A DNA stretch of 55,742 nucleotides from Lentibacillus populi (GTDB lineage Bacteria; Bacillota; Bacilli; Bacillales; Amphibacillaceae). A model generated the notes under the pieces. That model saw only the letters and a list, made by a program, of their open reading frames with translations. It ran no database searches and had not been told where the DNA came from. The position numbers and the translations under genes are program-made. Numbering within the stretch: position 1 is the stretch's first letter; the number at the start of each line of letters is the position of its first letter. The DNA lies in assembly GCA_014642895.1 (NCBI GenBank), contig BMJD01000031.1:1-55742 (forward strand). The letters are read 5' to 3'. This document shows, one piece after another, positions 17,195 through 25,201 of this stretch.

Positions 17195-17222
17195 AGCAGC
17201 ATTTTCAATTAGTAATGCTGCT
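17195..17222 (-). terminator. Hairpin over the 3' end of the kinase gene
   Basis: AGCAGCATT and AATGCTGCT form a 9-bp stem that includes the last codons and the stop of the minus-strand kinase gene. The T-run after it is weak, so termination efficiency is uncertain. Confidence 0.5.
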
Positions 17223-18057
17223 TCATGGTTGATGCTATTTCCTCGATTTTTGGACGTTGCAATGGGTTAGGGTGAAGCGAGCGGTTAATGATGTTAGCGA
17301 AATTAGCTGGTAAGCGGCGACAGGTTTGAACTTTTTCCGCACACCGTTCTAATTGATCATATCGATTGCCATCATAGGTTTGAAATGGCGCATTCCCGGT
17401 AGCAGCAAAAAATAGTACTGCACCGATTCCCCATATGTCTGCTGCAGTGGTCAATTGGTCACCGCGAGCTTGTTCGGGCGCCATGAATTGGCGTGTCCCA
17501 GCACCTTTTTTTATTTCCCCTGGTTGAGCTGCAATACTAAGGTCAATTACTTTAGCCAATGGAGGTTGATTAATGATATTGGATGGTTTTAAATCTAAAT
17601 GTAATATTCCTTCTTGATGAAGGTAATGCATAACAGAACATAATTGAGCACCCAAATGAGCCAATTGCTTCACGGACAGACGACGGTTCTGCTGTGTCTT
17701 GACCAGGTGATGAAGCGTTTGACCGGTTAGCGTTTCCTGTATCATGATCGGGAAAGGATCGTTGTGAACCTCATAGGCACGAACAAGGTTTGGATGGGTT
17801 AATCTTTTTAAGTATTCTCCTTCCCGTATCAACCGTTCCTTGGCAGCACGCTTTTCCAACCGGTCTGGTCGCAGGCATTTTCCAATACAGCTACAGTAAC
17901 GATCCTCACTCCACACATGATAGACGTCGCAGTCTTTTCCACGACGCATGAGTTCTATAACGGTATACCTGGGAAAAAGATAATCCCCCTCCTTAATGAA
18001 CGCAGGATTATCGGTTAGTTGCCCGTTAGTTTGGTTTCCTTCGGTGTCAGTTGTCAT
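17209..18057 (-). CDS. Soluble Hanks-type Ser/Thr protein kinase
   Basis: A 282-residue kinase with no membrane segment or PASTA domain, unlike PrkC. The catalytic parts are present but unusual: the glycine loop is degenerate (MRRGKDCDVYHV), the VAIK-type lysine is K60 within a cysteine cluster (CSCIGKC), the helix-C Glu is about E79, HRD is HLD (D155) with K157 and N160, DFG is DLS (D172), and APE is at 193-195. All key acidic and lysine residues are kept, so activity is plausible. AAGGAGGAG lies 8 bases before the ATG. The gene starts inside the stop of a 32-codon ORF (ATGA overlap) and follows a second 32-codon ORF rich in Ser and Thr, so the three form one operon. Its target is not known; the adjacent peptide is the obvious candidate. 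Confidence 0.87.
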   Translation of the reverse strand: MTTDTEGNQTNGQLTDNPAFIKEGDYLFPRYTVIELMRRGKDCDVYHVWSEDRYCSCIGKCLRPDRLEKRAAKERLIREGEYLKRLTHPNLVRAYEVHNDPFPIMIQETLTGQTLHHLVKTQQNRRLSVKQLAHLGAQLCSVMHYLHQEGILHLDLKPSNIINQPPLAKVIDLSIAAQPGEIKKGAGTRQFMAPEQARGDQLTTAADIWGIGAVLFFAATGNAPFQTYDGNRYDQLERCAEKVQTCRRLPANFANIINRSLHPNPLQRPKIEEIASTMKQHY

Positions 18058-18152
18058 GGTTTAAACTCCTCCTTGCTGTCATCTGATTTAGGATCGGAAT
18101 TAGCAGGGAGTGGACGACCCCCTAAGACCAGGATCATCCACACACCTAGCAT
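18054..18152 (-). CDS. Small ORF B: 32-residue peptide coupled to the kinase
   Basis: A 32-codon ORF with a hydrophobic first third (MLGVWMILVLGG) and a charged tail (SDPKSDDSKEEF). AGGAAAGG lies just upstream, it begins 21 bases after the stop of small ORF A, and its TGA overlaps the kinase ATG as ATGA, which is a standard sign of translational coupling. It could be a small membrane-associated or exported peptide, or only a coupling leader that sets kinase translation. I do not recognise any family. No cysteine is present. The evidence is its position and ribosome site, not homology. Confidence 0.5.
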   Translation of the reverse strand: MLGVWMILVLGGRPLPANSDPKSDDSKEEFKP

Positions 18153-18173
18153 CCCTTTCCTGATGATGACTAG

Positions 18174-18272
18174 TTAATCAGTTTCGCCATCAGCTGAGGT
18201 ACCGCTATTACTCGTTCCGGTTACAGAAGAGCTGTTTGTTGCAGCTGGAGTTACTTCACCAAAGTAAGTCAT
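18174..18272 (-). CDS. Small ORF A: 32-residue Ser/Thr-rich peptide
   Basis: A 32-codon ORF starting MTYFGEVTPAATN and ending DGETD. Thirteen of 32 residues are Ser or Thr (six Ser, seven Thr), there is no Cys, Lys, Arg or His, and the C-terminus is acidic. AAAGGAGGG lies about 9 bases upstream, the best ribosome site in the operon. It leads an operon that ends with a soluble Ser/Thr kinase. The simplest hypothesis is that this peptide is a kinase substrate or a modified signalling peptide. Without Cys it cannot be a lanthipeptide precursor. I do not recognise a family, and a 32-codon ORF can occur by chance, but the strong site and tight spacing argue for a real gene. Confidence 0.6.
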   Translation of the reverse strand: MTYFGEVTPAATNSSSVTGTSNSGTSADGETD

Positions 18273-18305
18273 GTGCGTTTTCCCTCCTTTATTTGATTGA
18301 ATCCT

Positions 18306-18359
18306 ACTGCATTGATTAAAGTTGAACCTTTCTGCCATCGTTGACTTTATCAATGCAGT
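18306..18359 (-). promoter_or_regulatory. Long inverted repeat upstream of the peptide/kinase operon
   Basis: ACTGCATTGATTAAAGT (18306-18322) and ACTTTATCAATGCAGT (18344-18359) are complementary apart from one extra T, around a 21-base loop. It sits 34 bases upstream of small ORF A on the minus strand and has no T-run on either side, so it is not a normal terminator. It may be an operator for a dimeric regulator or a structured 5' leader. Confidence 0.55.
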
Positions 18360-18568
18360 TTATCGTATGGCAGGGATTATCAATTCGAATGAATAAAATG
18401 ACCGAAAAATGAAGAATTGAATCGAATAACTATAGAGGATAGCATAGTACATTTAATAGTATAGCGGTCTTTTAAATGGGTTCCCATTACCTTTTGTCGG
18501 CTTGCAGAATACCATTTAGCACTGAAATGGTGTAAAATTGGGTCAAATTAAAATGGGAGGCTATAGTA
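18360..18568 (+). other. Divergent promoter region between the kinase operon and csaA
   Basis: No ORF. Promoters for both directions must lie here; I see AT-rich -10-like sequences (for example TATAGAGGAT near 18431) but no convincing -35/-10 pair. GGGAGG at about 18555 is the csaA ribosome site. Confidence 0.35.
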
Positions 18569-18898
18569 ATGGCAACAATTGAGGATTTCATGAAGCTGGA
18601 TATTCGTATAGGTACTATACTAAAGGCTGAGCCATTTCCGGAGGCGCGAAAACCGGCAATTAAATTAGAAATTGACTTTGGGGAAATTGGTGTTAAACAA
18701 TCATCGGCGCAAATTACGAAACGATATGAGCCTGATCAGCTAGTTGGTCGTCAAGTAGCCGCGGTAGTAAACTTTCCGCCAATGCGTGTTGCCGGTTTTA
18801 AGTCGGAGGTACTGGTTCTCGGCGGTATGCCAGGGGAAGGCGATGTAGTACTGCTAAGACCGGATGAAGCAATTGACAATGGTTCGCCTGTTGGATAA
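18569..18898 (+). CDS. csaA: Chaperone CsaA (tRNA-binding fold)
   Basis: A 109-residue stand-alone tRNA-binding (EMAP/OB-fold) domain. Diagnostic segments are [20 protein letters not shown], then [11 protein letters not shown], and [20 protein letters not shown]. In B. subtilis CsaA is a homodimeric cytosolic protein with chaperone activity for exported pre-proteins. Length and sequence are standard. It is a single gene with GGGAGG upstream and a hairpin after its stop. Confidence 0.93.
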   Translation: MATIEDFMKLDIRIGTILKAEPFPEARKPAIKLEIDFGEIGVKQSSAQITKRYEPDQLVGRQVAAVVNFPPMRVAGFKSEVLVLGGMPGEGDVVLLRPDEAIDNGSPVG

Positions 18899-18915
18899 CA
18901 GCATAACGTTTATAC

Positions 18916-18957
18916 GAAATGGCTGAACATGCAAATTGTATTTTCGGCCATTTCCTT
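18916..18957 (+). terminator. Terminator after csaA
   Basis: GAAATGGCTGAA pairs with TTCGGCCATTTC (one G-T), followed by CTTTTCC. The T-run is short. Confidence 0.6.
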
Positions 18958-19194
18958 TTCCACTTGCCAGGCGTGGATAAAAATGGCACTTTCTTAAATG
19001 TCACTTATTTGTCATGACTATGATCTTTCTTTTCCAGCAAAATGGTTTATACTATCTGTAAAGTGTAAATAGGTTTATTTCAACTATTATCCTTATTGCT
19101 TAATTCCGCTCATAATGGGGAAACTTAGGGGTAGTAGTTAAAAGATATAATAGACTTTGATCAGTAGTGAGCAAATGAGCAGGGAGGTTTTATC
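18958..19194 (+). other. Upstream region of cydA
   Basis: No ORF of note. A TATACT box lies at about 19047-19053, but I find no good -35 partner and no clear Rex-type palindrome. GGGAGG at 19182-19187 is the cydA ribosome site. Confidence 0.4.
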
Positions 19195-20547
19195 GTGATG
19201 AATGTTGATCCGGTCTTGATGAGCAGGTTGATTACAACGATGACGCTTGGCTTTCATATCATATTCGCAACGCTTGGAGTAGGGATCCCATTAATGATCT
19301 CGATTGCAGAATTCATAGGAGTCAAGAAAAAGGACCCGCACTATAGGATGCTAGCCAGGCGCTGGGCACGCGGCTTTGTGATTACAGTTGCAGTTGGTGT
19401 TGTAACCGGAACCGCTATTGGTTTGCAATTATCGCTTGTATGGCCGGAATTTATGCAGGTTGCTGGCAATGTGATTAGTCTGCCGTTGTTTATGGAAGTG
19501 TTTGCGTTTTTCTTTGAGGCCATTTTTCTTGGCATGTATTTATACACTTGGGATCGGTTTAAAAAGCCGTTCACCCACTGGTTGTTATCGCTACCGGTTG
19601 TCATAGGCGGCGGGCTTTCCGCGATATTTATTACTACTGTTAATGCCTTTATGAACACACCGGAAGGATTCACAATGGCAAATGGCGCGTTTGCAGCGGT
19701 CAATCCAATTACCGCAATGTTTAATCCAGCCACCCCATCTAAAGTGTTTCATGTATTAACTTCGGCGTATGTAACGTGTGCGGCTATTCTTGCAGCAATT
19801 TCTGCCTTTATGATGTTACGAAAAAAAGCTTCTGACTATCATAAAAAGGCATTAAAGCTTACCGTTACAGTTACGTTCATATTTGCATCCCTAACCGCTA
19901 TAGCCGGAGACCTGTCGGCTAAATTTCTTGCTGAACACCAATCAGAAAAATTGGCTGCAGCTGAATGGCACTTTGAAACAGAAAAAGGGGCAGACTTGAT
20001 AATGTTTGGCTGGCTTGACGAGCAGAACGAACCGAGGTACGAGTTTCGGTTCCCTAAATTGTTGAGCTTTCTGGCACACAGCGACTTTAATAGTGAAGTA
20101 ACAGGGTTGGAGGAATTTCCTGAAGAAGTAAGACCACCGCTTTGGATCCATTATATGTTTGACTTAATGACCGCTATTGGCATTTTTCTTTTAGCAGTGT
20201 CAATGCTTTATCTCATCTTAAGTAAGGTGAAAAAGTGGAATGAACATAATAAAGGTCTGCTTATATTAATTTTTCTATCTGGACCATTAGCATTTTTGGC
20301 GATCGAGTTTGGCTGGATTCTTGCCGAAGAGGGCCGCCAGCCGTGGATTATTCGGGGCTATATGACGGTAGAGGAGGCCGCAACATCCTCCCCTTATATT
20401 GGACTGATGTTCTGGTTGTTTTTAGGTTTGTATATCGTGTTGGGAACACTTTGTACTGTGACTTTACGGAAAATGTTTCGTTCGAATCCTGCTGAAGAGG
20501 AATTGGAAAAATTGTACCCAACGATAGAAAAGGGTGATGATTCATGA
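19195..20547 (+). CDS. cydA: Cytochrome bd ubiquinol oxidase subunit I
   Basis: A 450-residue multi-helix haem protein, the catalytic subunit of cytochrome bd, which reduces O2 to water with quinol electrons without pumping protons. The N-terminal haem region TLGFHIIFATLGVGIP (His21), the cytoplasmic GTAIGLQLSL and the conserved GRQPW are present. The Q-loop region is short, as in Gram-positive enzymes, and the protein looks closer to the B. subtilis YthA branch than to its CydA; this is a judgement by eye. GTG at 19195 (7 bases from GGGAGG) or ATG at 19198 are both acceptable starts. It heads a cydABDC operon: cydB overlaps it by 4 bases. Confidence 0.93.
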   Translation: MMNVDPVLMSRLITTMTLGFHIIFATLGVGIPLMISIAEFIGVKKKDPHYRMLARRWARGFVITVAVGVVTGTAIGLQLSLVWPEFMQVAGNVISLPLFMEVFAFFFEAIFLGMYLYTWDRFKKPFTHWLLSLPVVIGGGLSAIFITTVNAFMNTPEGFTMANGAFAAVNPITAMFNPATPSKVFHVLTSAYVTCAAILAAISAFMMLRKKASDYHKKALKLTVTVTFIFASLTAIAGDLSAKFLAEHQSEKLAAAEWHFETEKGADLIMFGWLDEQNEPRYEFRFPKLLSFLAHSDFNSEVTGLEEFPEEVRPPLWIHYMFDLMTAIGIFLLAVSMLYLILSKVKKWNEHNKGLLILIFLSGPLAFLAIEFGWILAEEGRQPWIIRGYMTVEEAATSSPYIGLMFWLFLGLYIVLGTLCTVTLRKMFRSNPAEEELEKLYPTIEKGDDS

Positions 20548-21557
20548 GTTATGAAATGATTGGAATTACCGTTTTATGGATTTTTCTCTACGGTTATCTG
20601 ATCGTAGCTTCCGTAGACTTTGGCGCGGGATTCTATGCATATTACGCCAAAATTACGAAGAAAGATCATGTGATGAATCAATTAATTTCCAGATATTTAT
20701 CACCGGTATGGGAAGTGACGAACGTATTTTTCGTATTCTTCTTTGTCGGTGTCGTCGGGTTCTTTCCAGATACCGCTCATTATTACGGTACCGCGCTGCT
20801 GGTTCCGGGAAGTATTGCGATTATACTGCTGGCGATTCGGGGTTCTTTTTATGCATTTGAAAATTATGGCTCAAAAAAGAGCAATGTATACATGTTTCTG
20901 TATGGCGCAACAGGTTTGTTGATTCCGGCATCATTGTCTATGGCATTAACATTATCAGAAGGTGGCTTTATCGTTGAAGAAAATGGGGTTGTTTCCCTGA
21001 AGTATTTCAAGTTATTTACCAATCCATATTCATGGAGTGTGGTATTTTTAGCGATCGTATCGGTGCTTTTTATCAGTGCTACATTTTTAACGTTTTATGC
21101 TGCAAGGGCAAATGACAGGCCGGCATTAACGCTCGTGAGGAAATACGCTTTATTTTGGAGTGTTCCAACGATCATTGCCAGTCTTACGGCATTTATTGCA
21201 TTAAGTCAGCATAACCAAAGACATTATGAAGCAATGCTTGATTTATGGTGGATGTTCGGCTTATCTGTCGGATTTTTCCTGATTGCAATGGCCCTGCTTT
21301 ATCAAGGAAAACATTATGGACTTGCTTTTATAAGCGTGATGTTCCAATTCTTCTTTGCCTTTTTCGGCTATGGAGCGGGACATTTGCCATATATCCTTGA
21401 TCCGTATATTACGATTACAGAGGGTGCTACACATCAGTCAATGGGATTTGCATTGATAGTTGCATTTATTGCGGGATTGTGTTTGTTAATTCCCTCCTTG
21501 ATTTTATTAATGAGGCTGTTTTTATTCGATGCGGATTACGTGAAAGGCAAAAGATAA
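20544..21557 (+). CDS. cydB: Cytochrome bd ubiquinol oxidase subunit II (YthB-like)
   Basis: A 337-residue protein with about eight membrane helices, the second subunit of cytochrome bd. The N-terminal segment VASVDFGAGFYAYYA replaces the usual FDFGVG of classical CydB, and the rest resembles the YthB branch. The ATG overlaps the cydA stop by 4 bases, which supports a fixed partnership. It is followed after 45 bases by cydD. The subunit call rests on position and the overall hydrophobic pattern together with the SPVWEVTNVFFVFF segment. Confidence 0.88.
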   Translation: MSYEMIGITVLWIFLYGYLIVASVDFGAGFYAYYAKITKKDHVMNQLISRYLSPVWEVTNVFFVFFFVGVVGFFPDTAHYYGTALLVPGSIAIILLAIRGSFYAFENYGSKKSNVYMFLYGATGLLIPASLSMALTLSEGGFIVEENGVVSLKYFKLFTNPYSWSVVFLAIVSVLFISATFLTFYAARANDRPALTLVRKYALFWSVPTIIASLTAFIALSQHNQRHYEAMLDLWWMFGLSVGFFLIAMALLYQGKHYGLAFISVMFQFFFAFFGYGAGHLPYILDPYITITEGATHQSMGFALIVAFIAGLCLLIPSLILLMRLFLFDADYVKGKR

Positions 21558-21602
21558 TAGTGTAACTAACATTTGACGATTTTAAAATAGGGGAATTGAT
21601 CA

Positions 21603-23339
21603 ATGGTGCGTAATTTAAAAGAAGTAGCATTTAAACAGAAAAGCAGTCTGGTTTTTTTGCTGATTTTAGCTGTCATAACCAGTGGGGCTATTATTGGACA
21701 GGCTTATCTTTTTGTCCGGATTGTTGATGGTGTTTTTTTACAAGGGCAATCCTATAAAGCGATCCTGCCATTTTTGGTGGGATTGCTGATCGTTCTGTTG
21801 ATAAGAACCATATCTGCTTATGTAAGTAGTCGGACAGGTGTAAGGATGGCTGCAATAGCAAAGGCTGATTTTCGCAAGGCCCTTTTAAATAAATACGCAA
21901 GTAACCCTGTACAGGCCTCATTACGTGGGCAATCGGGTGAAAGAGTGAGTGTTATGATGGACGCTGTTGATCAAGTGGATAGCTATTTTAGTCAATACAT
22001 TCCACAAGTGATGCGCACTTCCTTTATTCCGCTTTTCATTCTGATTGTGGTCTTTACGCAGCATGTCAATACGGGCCTGATTATGACTATTACAGCACCG
22101 TTTATTCCAATTTTTATGGTCATTATTGGTATGCAAACGAAGAAAAAGTCAGAAGAGCAGATGGAGCAGCTTGGGGCATTTTCAGGCCGGTTTCTTGATA
22201 TTTTACAGGGGCTTGTCACACTTAAATTATTTGGACGGGCAACACAGCAAAAACAAGCGATCGAACAAAGCAGTATCGGGTTTCGTGATGCGACCATGAA
22301 GATCTTAAAGATTGCCTTTACTTCGTCGTTCATGTTAGAGCTGATTTCAATGCTCAGTATCGGGATTATTGCCCTTGAGGTATCTATCCAATTAATTATT
22401 TATGAAAGCATTTCCTTTTTTATCGGTTTCTTCGTATTAGTGCTTGCACCCGAGTTTTATAATGCTTTAAAGGAACTGGGAAGTGCTTTTCATAACGGAA
22501 AAAGCAGTATGGGTGCAGCCAATAAGGTGTTTGCTGAATTAGCTGAAAAAGACTCTGGCGTTCAATGGGAGAATCAAAGCTTGCAAATAGAGTCGACCCC
22601 GCCAGCTATTGTATTACAAGACGCAGGCTTTAGCTATGGAGAAGAACAGTTTGCCTTAAAGAATATAAACGCAGAGATACCGTCATACGGGCAAATTGCC
22701 ATTGTCGGCGAGAGTGGGTCGGGGAAAACAACACTATTACATTTGCTCGCTGGATTAGTTGCGCCGTCAACCGGAAGTATTCTTGTTAATGGGCAGCCGT
22801 TATCAGTTTACAAAGAAAAGGACTGGTTTAATCAATTGAGTTATATTTCGCAGCATCCGTATATTTTCTCCGGTACGATAGCAGAAAACATTGCCATCGG
22901 CGGGAATCATGATGCATCCCGTAGTGAAGTAGAGCAGGCTGCTGAGCAGGCGGGAATTGCGGAGATGATTCAATCACTTGATGCAGGGTATGATACAGCT
23001 ATCGGGGAGGCGGGCAGAGGACTTTCGGGCGGTGAAAAACAGCGGGTTGCCCTGGCAAGAGCGTTTTTGAAGCAGCCATCGGTGATTCTTTTTGATGAAC
23101 CAACCACCGGGCTTGATCTTTATACAGAACGAATGTTACAACGTTCGATGAGGCAATTGTCCAAGAATGCTACAGTAATTACCGTTGCCCACCGTCTTCA
23201 TACTATTAAGCATTCAGATAGCATTCTTTTCCTGGAAAATGGCCGGTTGATTGCAGCTGGTACCCATCATCAGCTGATGAACACAGTGGCAGCATATCGT
23301 GACATGGTGTCGGTTCAACAGGGAGGGATTGCAGAATAA
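21603..23339 (+). CDS. cydD: ABC transporter CydD (cytochrome bd assembly)
   Basis: A 578-residue half-transporter: six membrane helices (residues ~15-310) followed by an ATPase with Walker A GESGSGKTT, signature LSGGEKQRVALARAF and Walker B ILFDEPTTGLD. CydDC is a heterodimeric exporter of cysteine/glutathione or a haem-linked factor that is needed to assemble cytochrome bd. AGGGGA precedes the ATG. Its stop overlaps the cydC start by one base. The identity is set by the operon with cydAB. Confidence 0.92.
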   Translation: MVRNLKEVAFKQKSSLVFLLILAVITSGAIIGQAYLFVRIVDGVFLQGQSYKAILPFLVGLLIVLLIRTISAYVSSRTGVRMAAIAKADFRKALLNKYASNPVQASLRGQSGERVSVMMDAVDQVDSYFSQYIPQVMRTSFIPLFILIVVFTQHVNTGLIMTITAPFIPIFMVIIGMQTKKKSEEQMEQLGAFSGRFLDILQGLVTLKLFGRATQQKQAIEQSSIGFRDATMKILKIAFTSSFMLELISMLSIGIIALEVSIQLIIYESISFFIGFFVLVLAPEFYNALKELGSAFHNGKSSMGAANKVFAELAEKDSGVQWENQSLQIESTPPAIVLQDAGFSYGEEQFALKNINAEIPSYGQIAIVGESGSGKTTLLHLLAGLVAPSTGSILVNGQPLSVYKEKDWFNQLSYISQHPYIFSGTIAENIAIGGNHDASRSEVEQAAEQAGIAEMIQSLDAGYDTAIGEAGRGLSGGEKQRVALARAFLKQPSVILFDEPTTGLDLYTERMLQRSMRQLSKNATVITVAHRLHTIKHSDSILFLENGRLIAAGTHHQLMNTVAAYRDMVSVQQGGIAE

Positions 23340-25057
23340 TGAAAGATTTAGCAATTGTTGTTAAGTTAATGATGGCGGAAAAAAAGGATATTTTTTATTC
23401 GATTCTGTTTGGCTTTGTTGCTGGTATAGCTGCTGTCGGGCTTTTTGCTGCAAGTGGATACTTGATTTCCAAAGCAGCCTTGGCCCCTCCTATTTATGCG
23501 TTAATTATTTTAACGTCTACAGTGAAGCTGCTCGGTTTTACCAAGGCGATTAGCCGTTATCTGGAGCGGTATTTTTCCCACCGGGCGACATTTACGATTT
23601 TAAGTAATTTGCGTATTTTTTTCTTTGAAAAACTGGAACCATTAGCCCCGGGAATTTTGCAAAATTACCGAAGCGGGGATCTGCTGGCGCGAATTGTTGG
23701 CGATGTGGAACGTTTACAGAATTTCTTTTTACGAATTTTTTATCCACCGATTGTGTTGACGATCGTGTTTTTGAGTACCATTCTATTCACATCCTTCTTT
23801 TCTATTTATGCAGCGCTCGCCTTACTTATTGGACTTATAATAACAGTTTTTGTTGTCCCTGTATTATTTGCAGTGAGGCAGGCGAAAATTGCCAGTCGAA
23901 TACGCGAGGGAAGGGGAGAACTATCGACGGAGGTTACTGAATTTCTCCACGGTTTTCGTGATTTGAAAATCTACCAGAAGCTAGAGGAGAAAGAGCGATC
24001 ACTAATCCATTCATCTGAGGCGTATATTAAAGAGCAAGAACAGGAAGGCATCAACATGATGTATAGCCAATCTGTAAATACGTTTATATCACTAATAGTA
24101 TCGTGGTTTATCCTGGCGCTGGGTGCCTATTTTGTAGTGGAAGGCGAGCTGGAAGGGATATTCCTTGCGATGCTTGTAATGATTTCATTGACGGTTTTTG
24201 AGGATGCATCGCCAATGGCTGTTCTTCCTATCTATTTGCAAGACTGCAAACGAGCAGCAACTCGCCTATTCTCTATTGTTCGTGAGGAAAAAGTGGAGGA
24301 AGAGATACAGGAAGATCTGAAACAGCTGGAGCATCATAAAGCGCCCTCGATTGAATTGAATGATGTTACTTTCCGTTTTCCAGATGAATGGAGAACAGCT
24401 TTTCAAGATGTATCTTTACGTTTGCCAGCAGGTTCCAAGACAGCTATCGTTGGGCCGAGTGGCTCGGGGAAATCGACATTGTTACAGCTGCTTTTAAAAA
24501 TATACAAGGCTGATCAGGGAAATATTTTATTCGATGGTGTTTCCATCGGCACAATTGATCAAACGAGCATCTGGAATGTAGCTAAAGTTGTTTTGCAGGA
24601 AAACCACTTTTTCTTTGGTACCGTCCGGGATAACTTGCTTTTGGCTAAAGATAACTTGACTGATGAACAGATGGAAAATGCACTAGCCAACGTGCGATTG
24701 GAGCATCTTTCCTTAGCTGATCCTATTTTTGAAAAGGGAGAAAATCTGTCAGGTGGTGAAAAACAAAGGCTGGCGATTGCCCGTGTAATGCTGAAGGGAG
24801 GGCGGCTCTGGCTGTTGGATGAGCCCACCTCGTCTATAGATGCTCTGACCGAGCAAGCCATTTATGAGCGGCTTTTTAAACAAGCGAAAGACGATACACT
24901 CGTATTAGTGAGCCATCGTTTAACTGGTCTGGAAAAAATGGATCAGATTATCGTAATGGAGCAAGGAAAGATTATTGAATCTGGTACATTTGCAGAACTA
25001 ATTGAACGAAAAGGCTATTTTTACAAGATGAAAGAAATAGAAAAAGGTTTGCTGTAG
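23339..25057 (+). CDS. cydC: ABC transporter CydC (cytochrome bd assembly)
   Basis: A 572-residue half-transporter and partner of CydD: six membrane helices, then Walker A GPSGSGKST, signature LSGGEKQRLAIARVM and Walker B LWLLDEPTSSID. The segment KAISRYLERYFSHRATF near residue 75 is typical of CydC. The start overlaps the cydD stop (TAATG). It is the last gene of the cydABDC operon. Confidence 0.92.
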   Translation: MKDLAIVVKLMMAEKKDIFYSILFGFVAGIAAVGLFAASGYLISKAALAPPIYALIILTSTVKLLGFTKAISRYLERYFSHRATFTILSNLRIFFFEKLEPLAPGILQNYRSGDLLARIVGDVERLQNFFLRIFYPPIVLTIVFLSTILFTSFFSIYAALALLIGLIITVFVVPVLFAVRQAKIASRIREGRGELSTEVTEFLHGFRDLKIYQKLEEKERSLIHSSEAYIKEQEQEGINMMYSQSVNTFISLIVSWFILALGAYFVVEGELEGIFLAMLVMISLTVFEDASPMAVLPIYLQDCKRAATRLFSIVREEKVEEEIQEDLKQLEHHKAPSIELNDVTFRFPDEWRTAFQDVSLRLPAGSKTAIVGPSGSGKSTLLQLLLKIYKADQGNILFDGVSIGTIDQTSIWNVAKVVLQENHFFFGTVRDNLLLAKDNLTDEQMENALANVRLEHLSLADPIFEKGENLSGGEKQRLAIARVMLKGGRLWLLDEPTSSIDALTEQAIYERLFKQAKDDTLVLVSHRLTGLEKMDQIIVMEQGKIIESGTFAELIERKGYFYKMKEIEKGLL

Positions 25058-25128
25058 TGCTTTTATTATTATAACCATTACTAATGAAACTTTTCCCCCT
25101 CCCATTCGTACTATTAAGGAGAAACCGG

Positions 25129-25156
25129 TTGAACATGGTTTGCTTCTTACTATAAT
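25129..25156 (+). promoter_or_regulatory. Sigma-A promoter of the UPF0182 gene
   Basis: TTGAAC (25129-25134) and TATAAT (25151-25156) with a 16-base spacer, about 46 bases upstream of the start codon. Confidence 0.65.
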
Positions 25157-25201
25157 TCGAGTATTATTGGAAAGGAAAGATTTAAGGGAAGGGGGATTAC
25201 T

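Noticed and set aside
17209-18272. Class III/IV lanthipeptide cluster
   Set aside because: Neither small peptide has cysteine, and the kinase has no lyase or cyclase domain and no transporter or protease gene beside it.
18899-19194. Rex-type operator before cydA
   Set aside because: I looked for TTGTGA-N6-TCACAA and found no acceptable match.
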